This document shows, piece after piece, positions 30,369 to 39,701 of a stretch of DNA of 50,832 nucleotides. Source of the stretch: Burkholderiales bacterium (GTDB lineage Bacteria > Pseudomonadota > Gammaproteobacteria > Burkholderiales > Casimicrobiaceae). A program made the position numbers and the translations under genes. The DNA is taken from contig JADGRP010000074.1 of assembly GCA_017880805.1 (NCBI GenBank), positions 1 through 50,832 of the forward strand, given 5' to 3'. Below the pieces are notes generated by a model that saw only the letters and a list, made by a program, of their open reading frames with translations, was not told where the DNA came from and ran no database searches. Position 1 is the first letter of the stretch. The number at the start of each line of letters is the position of its first letter.

Positions 30369-31976
30369 CTACATCCGGAAAACGCCGAACCGGGTCGCCT
30401 CGACCGGCTTGTTCAGCGCGGCCGAGATCGCGAGCGCGAGCACCTTGCGGGTGTCGGCGGGGTCGATCACGCCGTCATCCCACAAGCGTGCGCTGGCGTA
30501 GTACGGGTGGCCTTCGCGCTCGTATTGCTCGCGGATCGGCGCCTTGAACGCCGCCTCCTCGTCGGTACTCCAGGCAGCACCCTTGGCTTCGATCACGTCG
30601 CGGCGGATCGTCGCCAGCACCGTCGCCGCCTGCTCGCCTCCCATGACGGAAATGCGCGCGTTCGGCCACATCCACAGAAAGCGCGGGTTGAAGGCCCTGC
30701 CGCACATGCCGTAGTTGCCGGCGCCGTAGCTGCCGCCGATGATCACGGTGAACTTGGGTACCTTGGCGCAAGCCACCGCGGTGACAAGCTTGGCGCCATC
30801 CTTGGCAATGCCACCCGCCTCGTACTTCTGGCCGACCATGAAGCCGGTGATGTTCTGGAAAAAGACGAGCGGTATGTTGCGCTGACTGCACAGCTCGATG
30901 AAGTGCGTGCCTTTGAGCGCGGACTCCGAGAACAGCACGCCGTTGTTGGCGACGATACCCACGGGATAGCCCCACAACCGCGCGAAGCCGGTGACCAGCG
31001 TGGTGCCGTAGCGAGCCTTGAATTCGTCGAAATCGCTGCCGTCGACCAGACGCGCAATGACCTCGCGCACGTCGTAGGGCTTCTTGATGTCGGCGTTGAT
31101 GACGCCATAGATCTCGTCGGGTGCAAACAGCGGGTCGCGTGGCGGGACGACGTCCAGCGTCAACGCTTTCACGCGGTTAAGGCGGCCGACGATCTGCCGC
31201 GCGATCGCCAGCGCATGATGGTCGTCTTGCGCAAGATGATCGGCGACGCCGGAGATTCGCGTGTGCACGTCGCCGCCGCCCAGCTCCTCGGCACTGACGA
31301 TTTCGCCGGTCGCCGCCTTGACCAGCGGCGGCCCGGCGAGAAAGATCGTGCCCTGCTCGCGGACGATGATCGACTCGTCCGACATCGCCGGCACGTAAGC
31401 TCCTCCCGCGGTGCATGAGCCCATCACGACGCTGATCTGCGGGATGCCTTCCGCCGACATCGTCGCCTGGTTGTAGAAGATGCGTCCGAAGTGGTCGCGG
31501 TCCGGAAAAACGTCGGTTTGATTGGGCAGGTTCGCGCCGCCGGAATCGACCAGATAGATGCATGGCAGGTTGTTCTCGCGCGCGATGTCCTGCGCACGCA
31601 GATGCTTTTTCACGGTCAGCGGGTAATAGCTGCCGCCCTTTACCGTCGCGTCGTTGCAAATGATCACGCATTCGCGGCCCGCGACGCGGCCTAGCCCGGT
31701 GATGATGCCGGCGGCGGCAATGGTGTCGTCGTACATGCCGTACGCGGCGAATTGCGAGAACTCGAGAAACGGCGAGCCTGGATCGAGGAGCGAGCGCACG
31801 CGTTCGCGCGGCAGCAGCTTGCCGCGGCCGGTGTGACGTTCCCGCGCTACGGCACCGCCGCCTTGCTCGATCTCGACGACCCGGGCTTTCAGGTCGGCGA
31901 CCGATTCCGCGAGCGCATCGCGATTCCTGGCGAACGTGGGATCGCGTGTGTCGAGGCGGGTTTCGAGGACCGGCAT
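30369..31976 (-). CDS. liuB: Methylcrotonyl-CoA carboxylase carboxyltransferase subunit
   Basis: [33 protein letters not shown]...[35 protein letters not shown]...[43 protein letters not shown]. Confidence 0.94.
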   Translation of the reverse strand: MPVLETRLDTRDPTFARNRDALAESVADLKARVVEIEQGGGAVARERHTGRGKLLPRERVRSLLDPGSPFLEFSQFAAYGMYDDTIAAAGIITGLGRVAGRECVIICNDATVKGGSYYPLTVKKHLRAQDIARENNLPCIYLVDSGGANLPNQTDVFPDRDHFGRIFYNQATMSAEGIPQISVVMGSCTAGGAYVPAMSDESIIVREQGTIFLAGPPLVKAATGEIVSAEELGGGDVHTRISGVADHLAQDDHHALAIARQIVGRLNRVKALTLDVVPPRDPLFAPDEIYGVINADIKKPYDVREVIARLVDGSDFDEFKARYGTTLVTGFARLWGYPVGIVANNGVLFSESALKGTHFIELCSQRNIPLVFFQNITGFMVGQKYEAGGIAKDGAKLVTAVACAKVPKFTVIIGGSYGAGNYGMCGRAFNPRFLWMWPNARISVMGGEQAATVLATIRRDVIEAKGAAWSTDEEAAFKAPIREQYEREGHPYYASARLWDDGVIDPADTRKVLALAISAALNKPVEATRFGVFRM

Positions 31977-31987
31977 GGTTTGCTCCG

Positions 31988-32689
31988 CTATCGCGTCACT
32001 ACTGCCGAGGGCAGCGGATGGCCCGGCATCAACGCGTAGGGGTGCACCCAGTGTGGCTCGCGCCTGATGCGTTCCAGCCAGTCGCGGATATTCGAGTACC
32101 GGTCCCAGTCGACACCGATCTCTTCCGGCCAGAACAAATAGCCGCACAGCGACAGGTCGGCGATGGTGAGTCGATCGCCGACGACGTAGCGACGCTTGTC
32201 CAGGTGCGCGTCGAGCACGCCCCAAGCAGTCTCGGCGCGTCCGCGCAGGTAGGCGAGCACGGCGGGATCCGGATCCTTGACGAAGGTGCGCATGAAACGG
32301 AGCGTCGCCGTGAAGCTCGTCAGCTTATGGTTATCCCAAAGGAGCCAGCGCAATATCTCGCGACGTTCGGCGGGGCCTTCGGCCCCGAAACGCCCGAGCG
32401 ACTCCGCGAGATAGTCGAGAATGACGCCCGATTGCGAGAGCCGGATTCCGCGATGCTCGAGCACGGGTGCTTCGCCCATGATGTTGATGTCGCGAAACGC
32501 ACTGCCGCGCGTTTCATCGTGGAAGTAGTCGACGAAACGCGGCCCCCAGTCGGCGCCGCCAAGCTGCAACGCTAGCGCGCATTTGTACGCGTTGCCCGAT
32601 TGCGCAAAACAGTAGAGCTCGTATTCGCCGACTTGCGCGCTCCATGAATCGGTTGGGGCTTTGCTGAGGTCCCTCACTTCAGGCTCCAT
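31988..32689 (-). CDS. Glutathione S-transferase family protein
   Basis: [82 protein letters not shown]. Confidence 0.88.
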   Translation of the reverse strand: MEPEVRDLSKAPTDSWSAQVGEYELYCFAQSGNAYKCALALQLGGADWGPRFVDYFHDETRGSAFRDINIMGEAPVLEHRGIRLSQSGVILDYLAESLGRFGAEGPAERREILRWLLWDNHKLTSFTATLRFMRTFVKDPDPAVLAYLRGRAETAWGVLDAHLDKRRYVVGDRLTIADLSLCGYLFWPEEIGVDWDRYSNIRDWLERIRREPHWVHPYALMPGHPLPSAVVTR

Positions 32690-32690
32690 C

Positions 32691-33296
32691 TCACCAACCG
32701 CCGGTGGCCAGCCAGCGCTCGGCCTGATCGAACCGGTCCAGACCCCAGAACGGCTCCTCGTCGACCACGATGAAAGGAGAACCGAAAACGCCGCGCGCGA
32801 TCGCTTGCTCGTTTTCCTGCTTCAACGCATCCTTGACAGCGGGATCGTCGATGGCGGCACGCGCTGCGGCAGAATCGACGCCGCATTTTGCGGCGATCGC
32901 GACCGCGATGTCCGGCGCCGAAATGTCGATGTCGTCGACGAAGAACGCCCGGTAGAGAGCGTGAATCAGATTGACGGCAAGCGCCGGGCCACGCTGCTTC
33001 TGCCACAGAACGATGCGCGCCGGCGCCTGGCTCGGAATTGGAAACTTCGAAGGCATGCGAAAAGCTTCGACGCCGTGAAATCGCGCGCTGCGCGCCATGT
33101 CGCGCCTGGAGTAATCGCCTTTGAGCGGGATCATGGTCAGCGGCGCCGCGCCCGTCTGCTTGAAGATGACGCCGAGCATGATTGGGTGCCAGTCGACGCC
33201 GCGCCCGTGCTTCGCGGCCAGCGCCTCGATTTTCTCCGACGCAAGATAGCCGTAGGGCGAGGAAAAGTCGAAGTAGAAGTCGATCGGTGCGGACAT
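32691..33296 (-). CDS. 2-hydroxychromene-2-carboxylate isomerase / DsbA-family protein, copy 2
   Basis: MSAPIDFYFDFSSPYGYLASEKIEALAAKHGRGVDWHPIMLG...QENEQAIARGVFGSPFIVVDEEPFWGLDRFDQAERWL. Confidence 0.9.
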   Translation of the reverse strand: MSAPIDFYFDFSSPYGYLASEKIEALAAKHGRGVDWHPIMLGVIFKQTGAAPLTMIPLKGDYSRRDMARSARFHGVEAFRMPSKFPIPSQAPARIVLWQKQRGPALAVNLIHALYRAFFVDDIDISAPDIAVAIAAKCGVDSAAARAAIDDPAVKDALKQENEQAIARGVFGSPFIVVDEEPFWGLDRFDQAERWLATGGW

Positions 33297-33309
33297 TTTG
33301 CTTCCTCGA

Positions 33310-34443
33310 CTATGCGGCCAGCGCGCGACCGATGACCATCCGCTGGATGTCGCTCGTGCCTTCGTAGATCTGGCACACGCGCACGTCGCGGTAGATGCGC
33401 TCGACCGGAAAGTCGGCGACGTAGCCGTAACCGCCGTGGATCTGGATCGCGTCAGAGCAGACACGCTCGGCCATCTCGGAGGCGAACAGCTTGGCCATCG
33501 ATGCTTCCTTGAGGCACGGCTGTCCCGCGTCGCGCAAGCTCGCCGCGTGCCAGACCAGTTGACGCGCGGCTTCGAGCGCGGTCGCCATGTCGGCGAGCCG
33601 AAAATTCACTGCCTGATGGTCGACGATCGTCTTGCCGAAGCTCGTTCGTTCGCGAGCGTAAGCGAGCGCCGCCTCGAACGCGGCGCGGGCCATCCCGATA
33701 GCCTGCGCCGCGATGCCGATGCGCCCCGCCTCGAGATTGGCAAGCGCGATCCGGTAGCCTTCGCCTTCGCGTCCGAGCAGATTCGTAGCCGGCACGCGAC
33801 AATTCGCGAACACTACCTGCGCGGTGTCGGACGCTCGTTGCCCGAGCTTTTCCTCGACCCTGTCGGCACTGTAACCACGTGTCTCGGTGTCGACGATGAA
33901 TGCCGATATGCCCTTCTTGCCGGCGGACTTGTCGGTCACCGCGAACACGACCGCGATGTCGGCGGTTTTGCCCGAGGTAATGAACTGCTTTACGCCGTTG
34001 AGCACGAAGGAATCGCCGTCGCGCTCCGCGCGGGTGGTGATGGCGCCCGCGTCGGAGCCGGCGTGCGGCTCGGTGAGACAAAAGCATCCGATCTTGGCCC
34101 CGCTTGCCAGCGGCTTCAGGTACTTTGACTTCTGGTCGTCGTTGCCGAACGCGAAAATCGGCCCGCAGACCACCGAGTTCTGCACGCTGAGTATGGTCGA
34201 CGTGGCGCCGTCACCGGCGGCAATTTCCTCCAGAGCCACGGCGAGCGAGACGTAGTCCAATCCCGCGCCGCCGTACGCCTCCGGTATCACGATGCCGCAT
34301 GCACCCAGACCCGCGAGCTCGCGCAGCGCTTCGCGCGGGAAGATGTGGTCGCGGTCCCATCCGCCCGCGAATGGCGCGAGCCGCTCCTGCGCAAAAGCGC
34401 GCATGGTGTCACGCACCATCCGCTGCGAATCGTTCAGCAACAC
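33310..34443 (-). CDS. Acyl-CoA dehydrogenase
   Basis: GCFCLTEPHAGSDAGAITTRAERDGDSFVLNGVKQFITSGKTADIAVVFAVTDKSAGKKGISAFIVD; QIHGGYGYVADFPVERIYRDVRVCQIYEGTSDIQRMVIGR; GTG start inferred. Confidence 0.92.
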   Translation of the reverse strand: MLLNDSQRMVRDTMRAFAQERLAPFAGGWDRDHIFPREALRELAGLGACGIVIPEAYGGAGLDYVSLAVALEEIAAGDGATSTILSVQNSVVCGPIFAFGNDDQKSKYLKPLASGAKIGCFCLTEPHAGSDAGAITTRAERDGDSFVLNGVKQFITSGKTADIAVVFAVTDKSAGKKGISAFIVDTETRGYSADRVEEKLGQRASDTAQVVFANCRVPATNLLGREGEGYRIALANLEAGRIGIAAQAIGMARAAFEAALAYARERTSFGKTIVDHQAVNFRLADMATALEAARQLVWHAASLRDAGQPCLKEASMAKLFASEMAERVCSDAIQIHGGYGYVADFPVERIYRDVRVCQIYEGTSDIQRMVIGRALAA

Positions 34444-34537
34444 AGGAGGCCCATCGTCACCGTCACTTTGTCTGAGGCTGGCCTCGTCTTCCTTCGCTGG
34501 ATCCCGCCGAAAGCGCAACGGGCCGCGGCTGCCGAAG

Positions 34538-35170
34538 TCATTTGCGCGAGTCGACCGCAAGGCGCAGCGCGATGCCGGCGAGAACGATGCCGAGCACCCA
34601 GCGCTGCATCGCCGCCCATAGCGGGCGGCGCGCGAGCCAAGCCGTGATCGCGCTTGCAGCAAGCACGAAACAAAGGTCGCCAACGGTGTTGATCGCGATC
34701 TGCAGGAACCCGAGCATGAGGCCTTGAAGCAGCACGCTGCCGCGGGTCGCGTCAATGAATTGCGGAAACAGCGCCAGATAGAACATGGCGACCTTGGGAT
34801 TGAGCACGCTGGTCAGGAGGCCCATGCGAAACAATCGCACCGGCGGATCCGGGGGCAGCGCCCGGGGCGAGAACAGGTCGCGTCCGCCGGGCCTCAACGC
34901 GTCCCACGCGAGCCAGAGGAGGTACGCAGCGCCCACGTAGCGCATCGCGTCGTAGAGAAACGGCACCGTCAGGAAAATCGCCGACAGCCCCAGCGCCGCG
35001 GCAACGACGTGGAATACAAATCCGAACGATGTTCCCGCCAGCGATACGATGCCGGCGCGACGTCCCTGACACAGCGTACGCGACACGAGATAGAGCAGAT
35101 TGGGTCCGGGCGTGAGCGCCAACAGCAAGCACGCCAGAGCGAACAAGGCCAGACTTTGAGTGGAGGGCAT
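34538..35170 (-). CDS. LysE/RhtB family translocator
   Basis: MPSTQSLALFALACLLLALTPGPNLLYLVSRTLCQGRRAGIVSLAGTSFGFVFHVVAAALGLS. Confidence 0.9.
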   Translation of the reverse strand: MPSTQSLALFALACLLLALTPGPNLLYLVSRTLCQGRRAGIVSLAGTSFGFVFHVVAAALGLSAIFLTVPFLYDAMRYVGAAYLLWLAWDALRPGGRDLFSPRALPPDPPVRLFRMGLLTSVLNPKVAMFYLALFPQFIDATRGSVLLQGLMLGFLQIAINTVGDLCFVLAASAITAWLARRPLWAAMQRWVLGIVLAGIALRLAVDSRK

Positions 35171-35186
35171 CAGCGATGAGTCTCCA

Positions 35187-35858
35187 TCACCACGGAATTT
35201 CCTTGCCCGTGTAATCGAAAAAATGGCCGCTGACAGGCGGTCCCGCGTCTTCGATGACGGCGCGCATGCCGGCGACACTTGTCTCGGCGTCGATATCAGC
35301 GCCGGCTCCGCCCATGTTGGTCCTGACCCATCCGGGGTGAAGCGCAATCGCTGTAACCCCGCGCGAGGCGAGCTCCAGAGATACCGCCTTTACGACGGCG
35401 TTCAGCGCCGCCTTGCTTGCCCGATAGAGGGCGCTGCCCGCGTTGCCCATTGCGCCGATGCTTCCCATTCGACTCGACACGTAGGCGATCTTGCCTCCCG
35501 GCGGCATGCAGTCGGCGAAAGAGGAGGAGATCCACATCGGCCCCAACACGTTGGTGCGCATGACCTGGTCGAAATCGGTCTGCGTTATGGCCTTCAGTAC
35601 CGGCGCGCGCGCACCGGAGACGCCCGCGTTGCAAACGAGCAGGTCGAGGCTCGTCCCGGCCAATCGTTTCGACGCCGCGGTGACGTCGGCGGCCTGCGTC
35701 ACGTCCATCTTCATGACTTCGGCGCCAACACTGGCAAGCTCATGGGCCGCATCGGGATCGCGACAACAGCCGAGCACCCGCCATCCGTCGCGCGCGTACT
35801 GACGGGCGAATTCGAGTCCCAGTCCACGATTCGCCCCGGTGATCAGCGCCAGCGGCAT
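35187..35858 (-). CDS. SDR family oxidoreductase
   Basis: MPLALITGANRGLGLEFARQYARDGWRVLGCCRDP...LLVCNAGVSGARAPV; ALYRASKAALNAVVKAVSLELASRGVTAIALHPGWVRTNMGG. Confidence 0.9.
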   Translation of the reverse strand: MPLALITGANRGLGLEFARQYARDGWRVLGCCRDPDAAHELASVGAEVMKMDVTQAADVTAASKRLAGTSLDLLVCNAGVSGARAPVLKAITQTDFDQVMRTNVLGPMWISSSFADCMPPGGKIAYVSSRMGSIGAMGNAGSALYRASKAALNAVVKAVSLELASRGVTAIALHPGWVRTNMGGAGADIDAETSVAGMRAVIEDAGPPVSGHFFDYTGKEIPW

Positions 35859-35863
35859 GAACG

Positions 35864-37048
35864 TCAGGCAAGCTCGATGGCGAGCGCAGTCGCTTCGCCG
35901 CCGCCGATACACAGGCTCGCCATGCCGCGCTTCTTGCCCAGCTTGCGCAAGGCCCCGATCAGCGTCACGACGATGCGCGCGCCGGAAGCGCCAATCGGAT
36001 GTCCGAGCGCGCATGCGCCGCCGTGGATGTTGACCTTCTCCGCGGGCAGGTCGAATTCCTTCATCGCCGCCATCGTCACCACCGCAAACGCCTCGTTGAT
36101 TTCATAGAGATCGACATCCTTCGGTGTCCACCCGAGCTTGGCGTAGAGCCTGCGCATCGCGCCGACCGGGGCGGTCGTGAACCAGCCGGGTTCCTGCGCA
36201 TGCGTCGCGTGGTCGAGAATGATCGCGAGCGGCGAGAGTCCCCTTTTTTCCGCGAGCGAGCGGCGCATCAGAACCAGCGCCGCGGCGCCGTCGGAAATCG
36301 AGCTCGAGTTCGCCGCGGTGACAGTGCCATCCTTCCTGAATGCGGGCTTGAGGCCGGGAATTTTCTCCGGGCTTGCCTTGGCGGGCTGCTCGTCCTTGTC
36401 GATGACCCGCTCACCTTTGCGGTCGGCAACCGTCACCGGCGCGATTTCCCAGCCAAACGAGCCGTCATTGTTCGCGGCCAGTGCCCGCGACAGCGAGCGT
36501 ATTGCGAATTCATCCTGCGCCTCGCGCGTAAACTGAAACTTGTCCGCGCATTGTTCCGCGAAAACGCCCATCAGCTTGCCCTTGTCGTAGGCATCCTCGA
36601 GCCCGTCGAGAAACATGTGATCGTAGACGGTGCCGTGCCCCATGCGCATGCCGGAGCGCGCCTTGGGCAGCAGGTAGGGCGCATTACTCATGCTTTCCAT
36701 GCCGCCCGCGACCATGATGTCGGCGCTTCCGGCAATGATCGCGTCGTGCGCGAGCATCGCCGCCTTCATCGCCGAGCCGCACATCTTGGAAAGCGTCGTG
36801 CAGTTGGTGGACAGCGGCAGGCCGCCCTTGATAGAGGCCTGCCGCGCGGGCGCCTGTCCCTGGCCAGCCATAAGGCAATTGCCGAAGATCAGCTCCTCGA
36901 CATCGGCAGGTTTGATACCCGCGCGCTCGATCGCCGCCCTGATCGCGACGCCTCCCAGGTCACTCGCTGCCAGCGTGGCGAAGTCGCCCTGAAAACCTCC
37001 CATAGGCGTGCGCGCGGCACCGACAATGGCGATGGGATCATTTTGCAA
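35864..37048 (-). CDS. Acetyl-CoA C-acyltransferase (thiolase)
   Basis: DPIAIVGAARTPMGGFQGDFATLAASDLGGVAIRAAIERAG; TNCTTLSKMCGSAMKAAMLAHD; NIHGGACALGHPIGASGARI; TTG start at 37048 supported by AGGAG 6 nt upstream. Confidence 0.93.
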   Translation of the reverse strand: MQNDPIAIVGAARTPMGGFQGDFATLAASDLGGVAIRAAIERAGIKPADVEELIFGNCLMAGQGQAPARQASIKGGLPLSTNCTTLSKMCGSAMKAAMLAHDAIIAGSADIMVAGGMESMSNAPYLLPKARSGMRMGHGTVYDHMFLDGLEDAYDKGKLMGVFAEQCADKFQFTREAQDEFAIRSLSRALAANNDGSFGWEIAPVTVADRKGERVIDKDEQPAKASPEKIPGLKPAFRKDGTVTAANSSSISDGAAALVLMRRSLAEKRGLSPLAIILDHATHAQEPGWFTTAPVGAMRRLYAKLGWTPKDVDLYEINEAFAVVTMAAMKEFDLPAEKVNIHGGACALGHPIGASGARIVVTLIGALRKLGKKRGMASLCIGGGEATALAIELA

Positions 37049-37154
37049 AACGTTTCTCCTCGGTGTGGTCGGTGTAATCGACCCGGGCACCCGGCGCCGC
37101 TCGCGGCGGGCCCTGAGCGTATAGACGCGTTACTGCGGCGATCAAGTGCCCTTG

Positions 37155-37367
37155 CTAGTCCGCAGCCGTATCGCCCGCAATGCCCTTTTGGCGATTGCGC
37201 CGCGGCCGGCGCACAAGCTCTGCATTGCAGTCGGGGCAGATTCCGTTTAATGCGTTGGCGCAGGTCGCGCAGAAAGTGCTTTCGTAGCTGCAGATGAACG
37301 CGCCATCTTCGTCGGGTGCCAGCGGCCACGCGCATCGTTCGCATCGTTGGCGCATTTCGAGAGCCAT
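37155..37367 (-). CDS. DUF1272 domain-containing small Cys-rich protein
   Basis: MALEMRQRCERCAWPLAPDEDGAFICSYESTFCATCANALNGICPDCNAELVRRPRR. Confidence 0.87.
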   Translation of the reverse strand: MALEMRQRCERCAWPLAPDEDGAFICSYESTFCATCANALNGICPDCNAELVRRPRRNRQKGIAGDTAAD

Positions 37368-37390
37368 ATCGTCCCTATTCGTCCTTAGTG

Positions 37391-38557
37391 CTACTTCGTC
37401 TCGTTGAACAGTTCCCGGCCGATCAGCATCCGTCTGATCTCGGACGTGCCCGCGCCGATCTCGTACAACTTGGCGTCGCGCCACAGGCGCCCGGTCGCAT
37501 ACTCGTTAATGTAGCCGTTGCCACCGAGCGCCTGAATCGCCTCACCCGCCATCCATGTCGCTTTCTCGGCTGCGTAGAGTATCGCACCTGCGGCGTCCTT
37601 GCGTGCCATCTCGCCGCGATCGCATGCCTGCGCCACTGCGTACACGTACGCCTTGCATGCATTCATCGTCGCGTACATGTCGGCGAGTTTGCCCTGCATG
37701 AGCTGAAATTCGCCAATGGGTTGACCAAACTGCTGACGCTCGTGCACATAGGGCAGCACAATGTCCATGCAGGCGTCCATGATCCCGAGCGGGCCGCCGG
37801 CAAGCACCGCGCGTTCATAATCCAGCCCGCTCATAAGCACGTTGACGCCGCGCCCTTCCTCCGAGAGTACGTTTTCTTCGGGAACCTCGCAATCCTGGAA
37901 TACCAGCTCGCAAGTATTCGAGCCGCGCATGCCGAGCTTGTCGAGCTTCTGCGCGGTGGAGAATCCCTTCATGCCCTTTTCGATCAGGAACGCGGTAATA
38001 CCGCGCGGCCCCGCATTGGTGTCCGTTTTGGCATAGACGACCAGTGTGTCCGCGTCGGGTCCGTTGGTAATCCACATCTTGTTGCCATTGAGCACAAAGC
38101 GATCGCCGCGGCGATCCGCGCGCAGACGCATCGATACGACGTCGGAGCCGGCTCCTGGTTCGCTCATCGCCAACGCCCCGACGTGTTCGCCCGACACGAG
38201 CTTGGGCAGATATTTTTGCTTCTGCAAAGTGCTGCCGTTGCGCCGGATCTGGTTGACACAAAGGTTCGAATGCGCGCCGTACGACAACCCAACCGACGCC
38301 GAGGCGCGGCTGACCTCCTCCATCGCGATCACATGCGCGAGGTAGCCCATCGCGGTTCCGCCGTATTCCTCTTCGACCGTGATGCCCAGCAGCCCGATGT
38401 CGCCCATGCGCCGCCAGAGCTCGGCCGGAAACCGGTTCTCCCGATCGATTTCTGCTGCCCGGGGCGCGATGTCGTCGGCCGCGAATTGCTGCACGGTCGC
38501 GCGCAGCATGTCGATCGTCTCGCCAAGATGAAAGTTGAGCGACGGAAAATTGAGCAT
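37391..38557 (-). CDS. liuA: Isovaleryl-CoA dehydrogenase
   Basis: [112 protein letters not shown]. Confidence 0.94.
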   Translation of the reverse strand: MLNFPSLNFHLGETIDMLRATVQQFAADDIAPRAAEIDRENRFPAELWRRMGDIGLLGITVEEEYGGTAMGYLAHVIAMEEVSRASASVGLSYGAHSNLCVNQIRRNGSTLQKQKYLPKLVSGEHVGALAMSEPGAGSDVVSMRLRADRRGDRFVLNGNKMWITNGPDADTLVVYAKTDTNAGPRGITAFLIEKGMKGFSTAQKLDKLGMRGSNTCELVFQDCEVPEENVLSEEGRGVNVLMSGLDYERAVLAGGPLGIMDACMDIVLPYVHERQQFGQPIGEFQLMQGKLADMYATMNACKAYVYAVAQACDRGEMARKDAAGAILYAAEKATWMAGEAIQALGGNGYINEYATGRLWRDAKLYEIGAGTSEIRRMLIGRELFNETK

Positions 38558-38569
38558 GGCCGCTCCGGG

Positions 38570-39043
38570 TCAACGATCGGGTGTGCTGGCCATCACGATC
38601 AGCGTCTGCTGCATGATGGCGCACAGCGTGCGTTTGCCGGCGCGCTCGGCGTAGACTTCACCGCGCGTGATCGAGAGAGTCCTGCCGGGCTTGACGACTT
38701 CCGCCTCCGCAATCAAGCGCTCGCCCACCGCAGGCGCGACCAGGTTCAGCTTGTATTCAACGGTCAGCACATTCGCGTCAGCCGGAAACAGCGTGAAGCC
38801 CGCATATCCCCCGGCACAGTCGACGATGGCGCTGACGATCCCCGCGTGTATGTATCCGTGCTGCTGTGTAAGGTCATCGCGATAGGGCAACTCGACGCGA
38901 CAAAACCCAGGCCCAACCGTGTCGAGGCGCGCGCCGATGAGCCGCATCGCGCCCTGCCGGTCGAAGCTCGCGCGAATCCGCCGCTCGAAGTCCGGATCGG
39001 GAGGGACCCTCTCAATACTGGCGCCTGAAAAGGATGCAAGCAT
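38570..39043 (-). CDS. PaaI-family (hotdog) thioesterase
   Basis: CRVELPYRDDLTQQHGYIHAGIVSAIVDCAGGYAGFTLFPADANVLTVEYKLNLVAPAVGERLIAEAEV. Confidence 0.9.
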   Translation of the reverse strand: MLASFSGASIERVPPDPDFERRIRASFDRQGAMRLIGARLDTVGPGFCRVELPYRDDLTQQHGYIHAGIVSAIVDCAGGYAGFTLFPADANVLTVEYKLNLVAPAVGERLIAEAEVVKPGRTLSITRGEVYAERAGKRTLCAIMQQTLIVMASTPDR

Positions 39044-39077
39044 GACCGTGAGTTGAAAAGCGAAACATTCCGTCCCG

Positions 39078-39106
39078 ACTTTACCTTACGTTTACGTAAA
39101 CGTCAA
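39078..39106 (-). promoter_or_regulatory. Promoter with MerR-type operator upstream of the thioesterase/liu genes
   Basis: Minus strand TTGACG-17 bp-TAAAGT; perfect 16-bp palindrome ACGTTTACGTAAACGT (39088-39103) overlaps the -35 and fills most of the spacer. Confidence 0.75.
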
Positions 39107-39125
39107 TTAACCGAGCCCTGCAGTG

Positions 39126-39536
39126 TCAATCGCGACCGTTCGCGCCCGGCCGCAGCCGCTTCCTGCACTGGCGTTCGAGCGTGTCAATCTCCGCGAGCAC
39201 GACAGTGATGTCCTCCCGCTGCTGATTGAGCATGGCGCGGCGCGCGCCAAGCACTTGCAGGAACTTGACCAGTTGCGCCCGCTCACCCTTCGTTGCCTCA
39301 TACAGATCGAGCAACTCCCGGATGTCGGACAACGAAAGGCCGAGCCGCTTGCCGCGCAGAATCAGCTTGATGCGCACTCGCTCCCGCTCGACGTAGACGC
39401 GTCTCTTCCCCGCGCGCCGCGGAGAGAGGAGGCCTTCGTCCTCGTAGAAGCGAATCGTGCGCGTTGTCAGCGCGAATTCCCTGGCGAGATCGGAAATGCT
39501 GTAGGTAAGGGGTTCCGGCCGGGACGCAGATGGCAT
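39126..39536 (-). CDS. liuR: MerR-family transcriptional regulator (LiuR-like)
   Basis: TYSISDLAREFALTTRTIRFYEDEGLLSPRRAGKRRVYVERERVRIKLILRGKRLGLSLSDIRELLDLYE; placed directly before the liu genes. Confidence 0.88.
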   Translation of the reverse strand: MPSASRPEPLTYSISDLAREFALTTRTIRFYEDEGLLSPRRAGKRRVYVERERVRIKLILRGKRLGLSLSDIRELLDLYEATKGERAQLVKFLQVLGARRAMLNQQREDITVVLAEIDTLERQCRKRLRPGANGRD

Positions 39537-39701
39537 GGCAGCGGCGCTAAACGATGAAACGTAGAGGACCAACATACCATAATCGTGGTGCGCCAATGGA
39601 TGTCCACGCTTGACATGCCCCAGCGATTGAAAGACGATGCTGCGTCGCACAAGCCGCGACGCTCGCGTCCTCCCCCGCGTTCCGAGCCCGATGCTCTCGC
39701 A

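Noticed and set aside
29808-31418. 536-aa plus-strand ORF antisense to liuB/liuC
   Set aside because: Shadow of well-supported carboxyltransferase and hydratase genes
35999-37297. 432-aa plus-strand ORF antisense to thiolase
   Set aside because: Shadow ORF of a clear thiolase; low-complexity basic translation
37316-39028. 570-aa plus-strand ORF antisense to ivd and the thioesterase gene
   Set aside because: GC-rich shadow ORF: the opposite strand encodes recognisable enzymes, and the translation is Arg/His/Ala-rich with no family motifs
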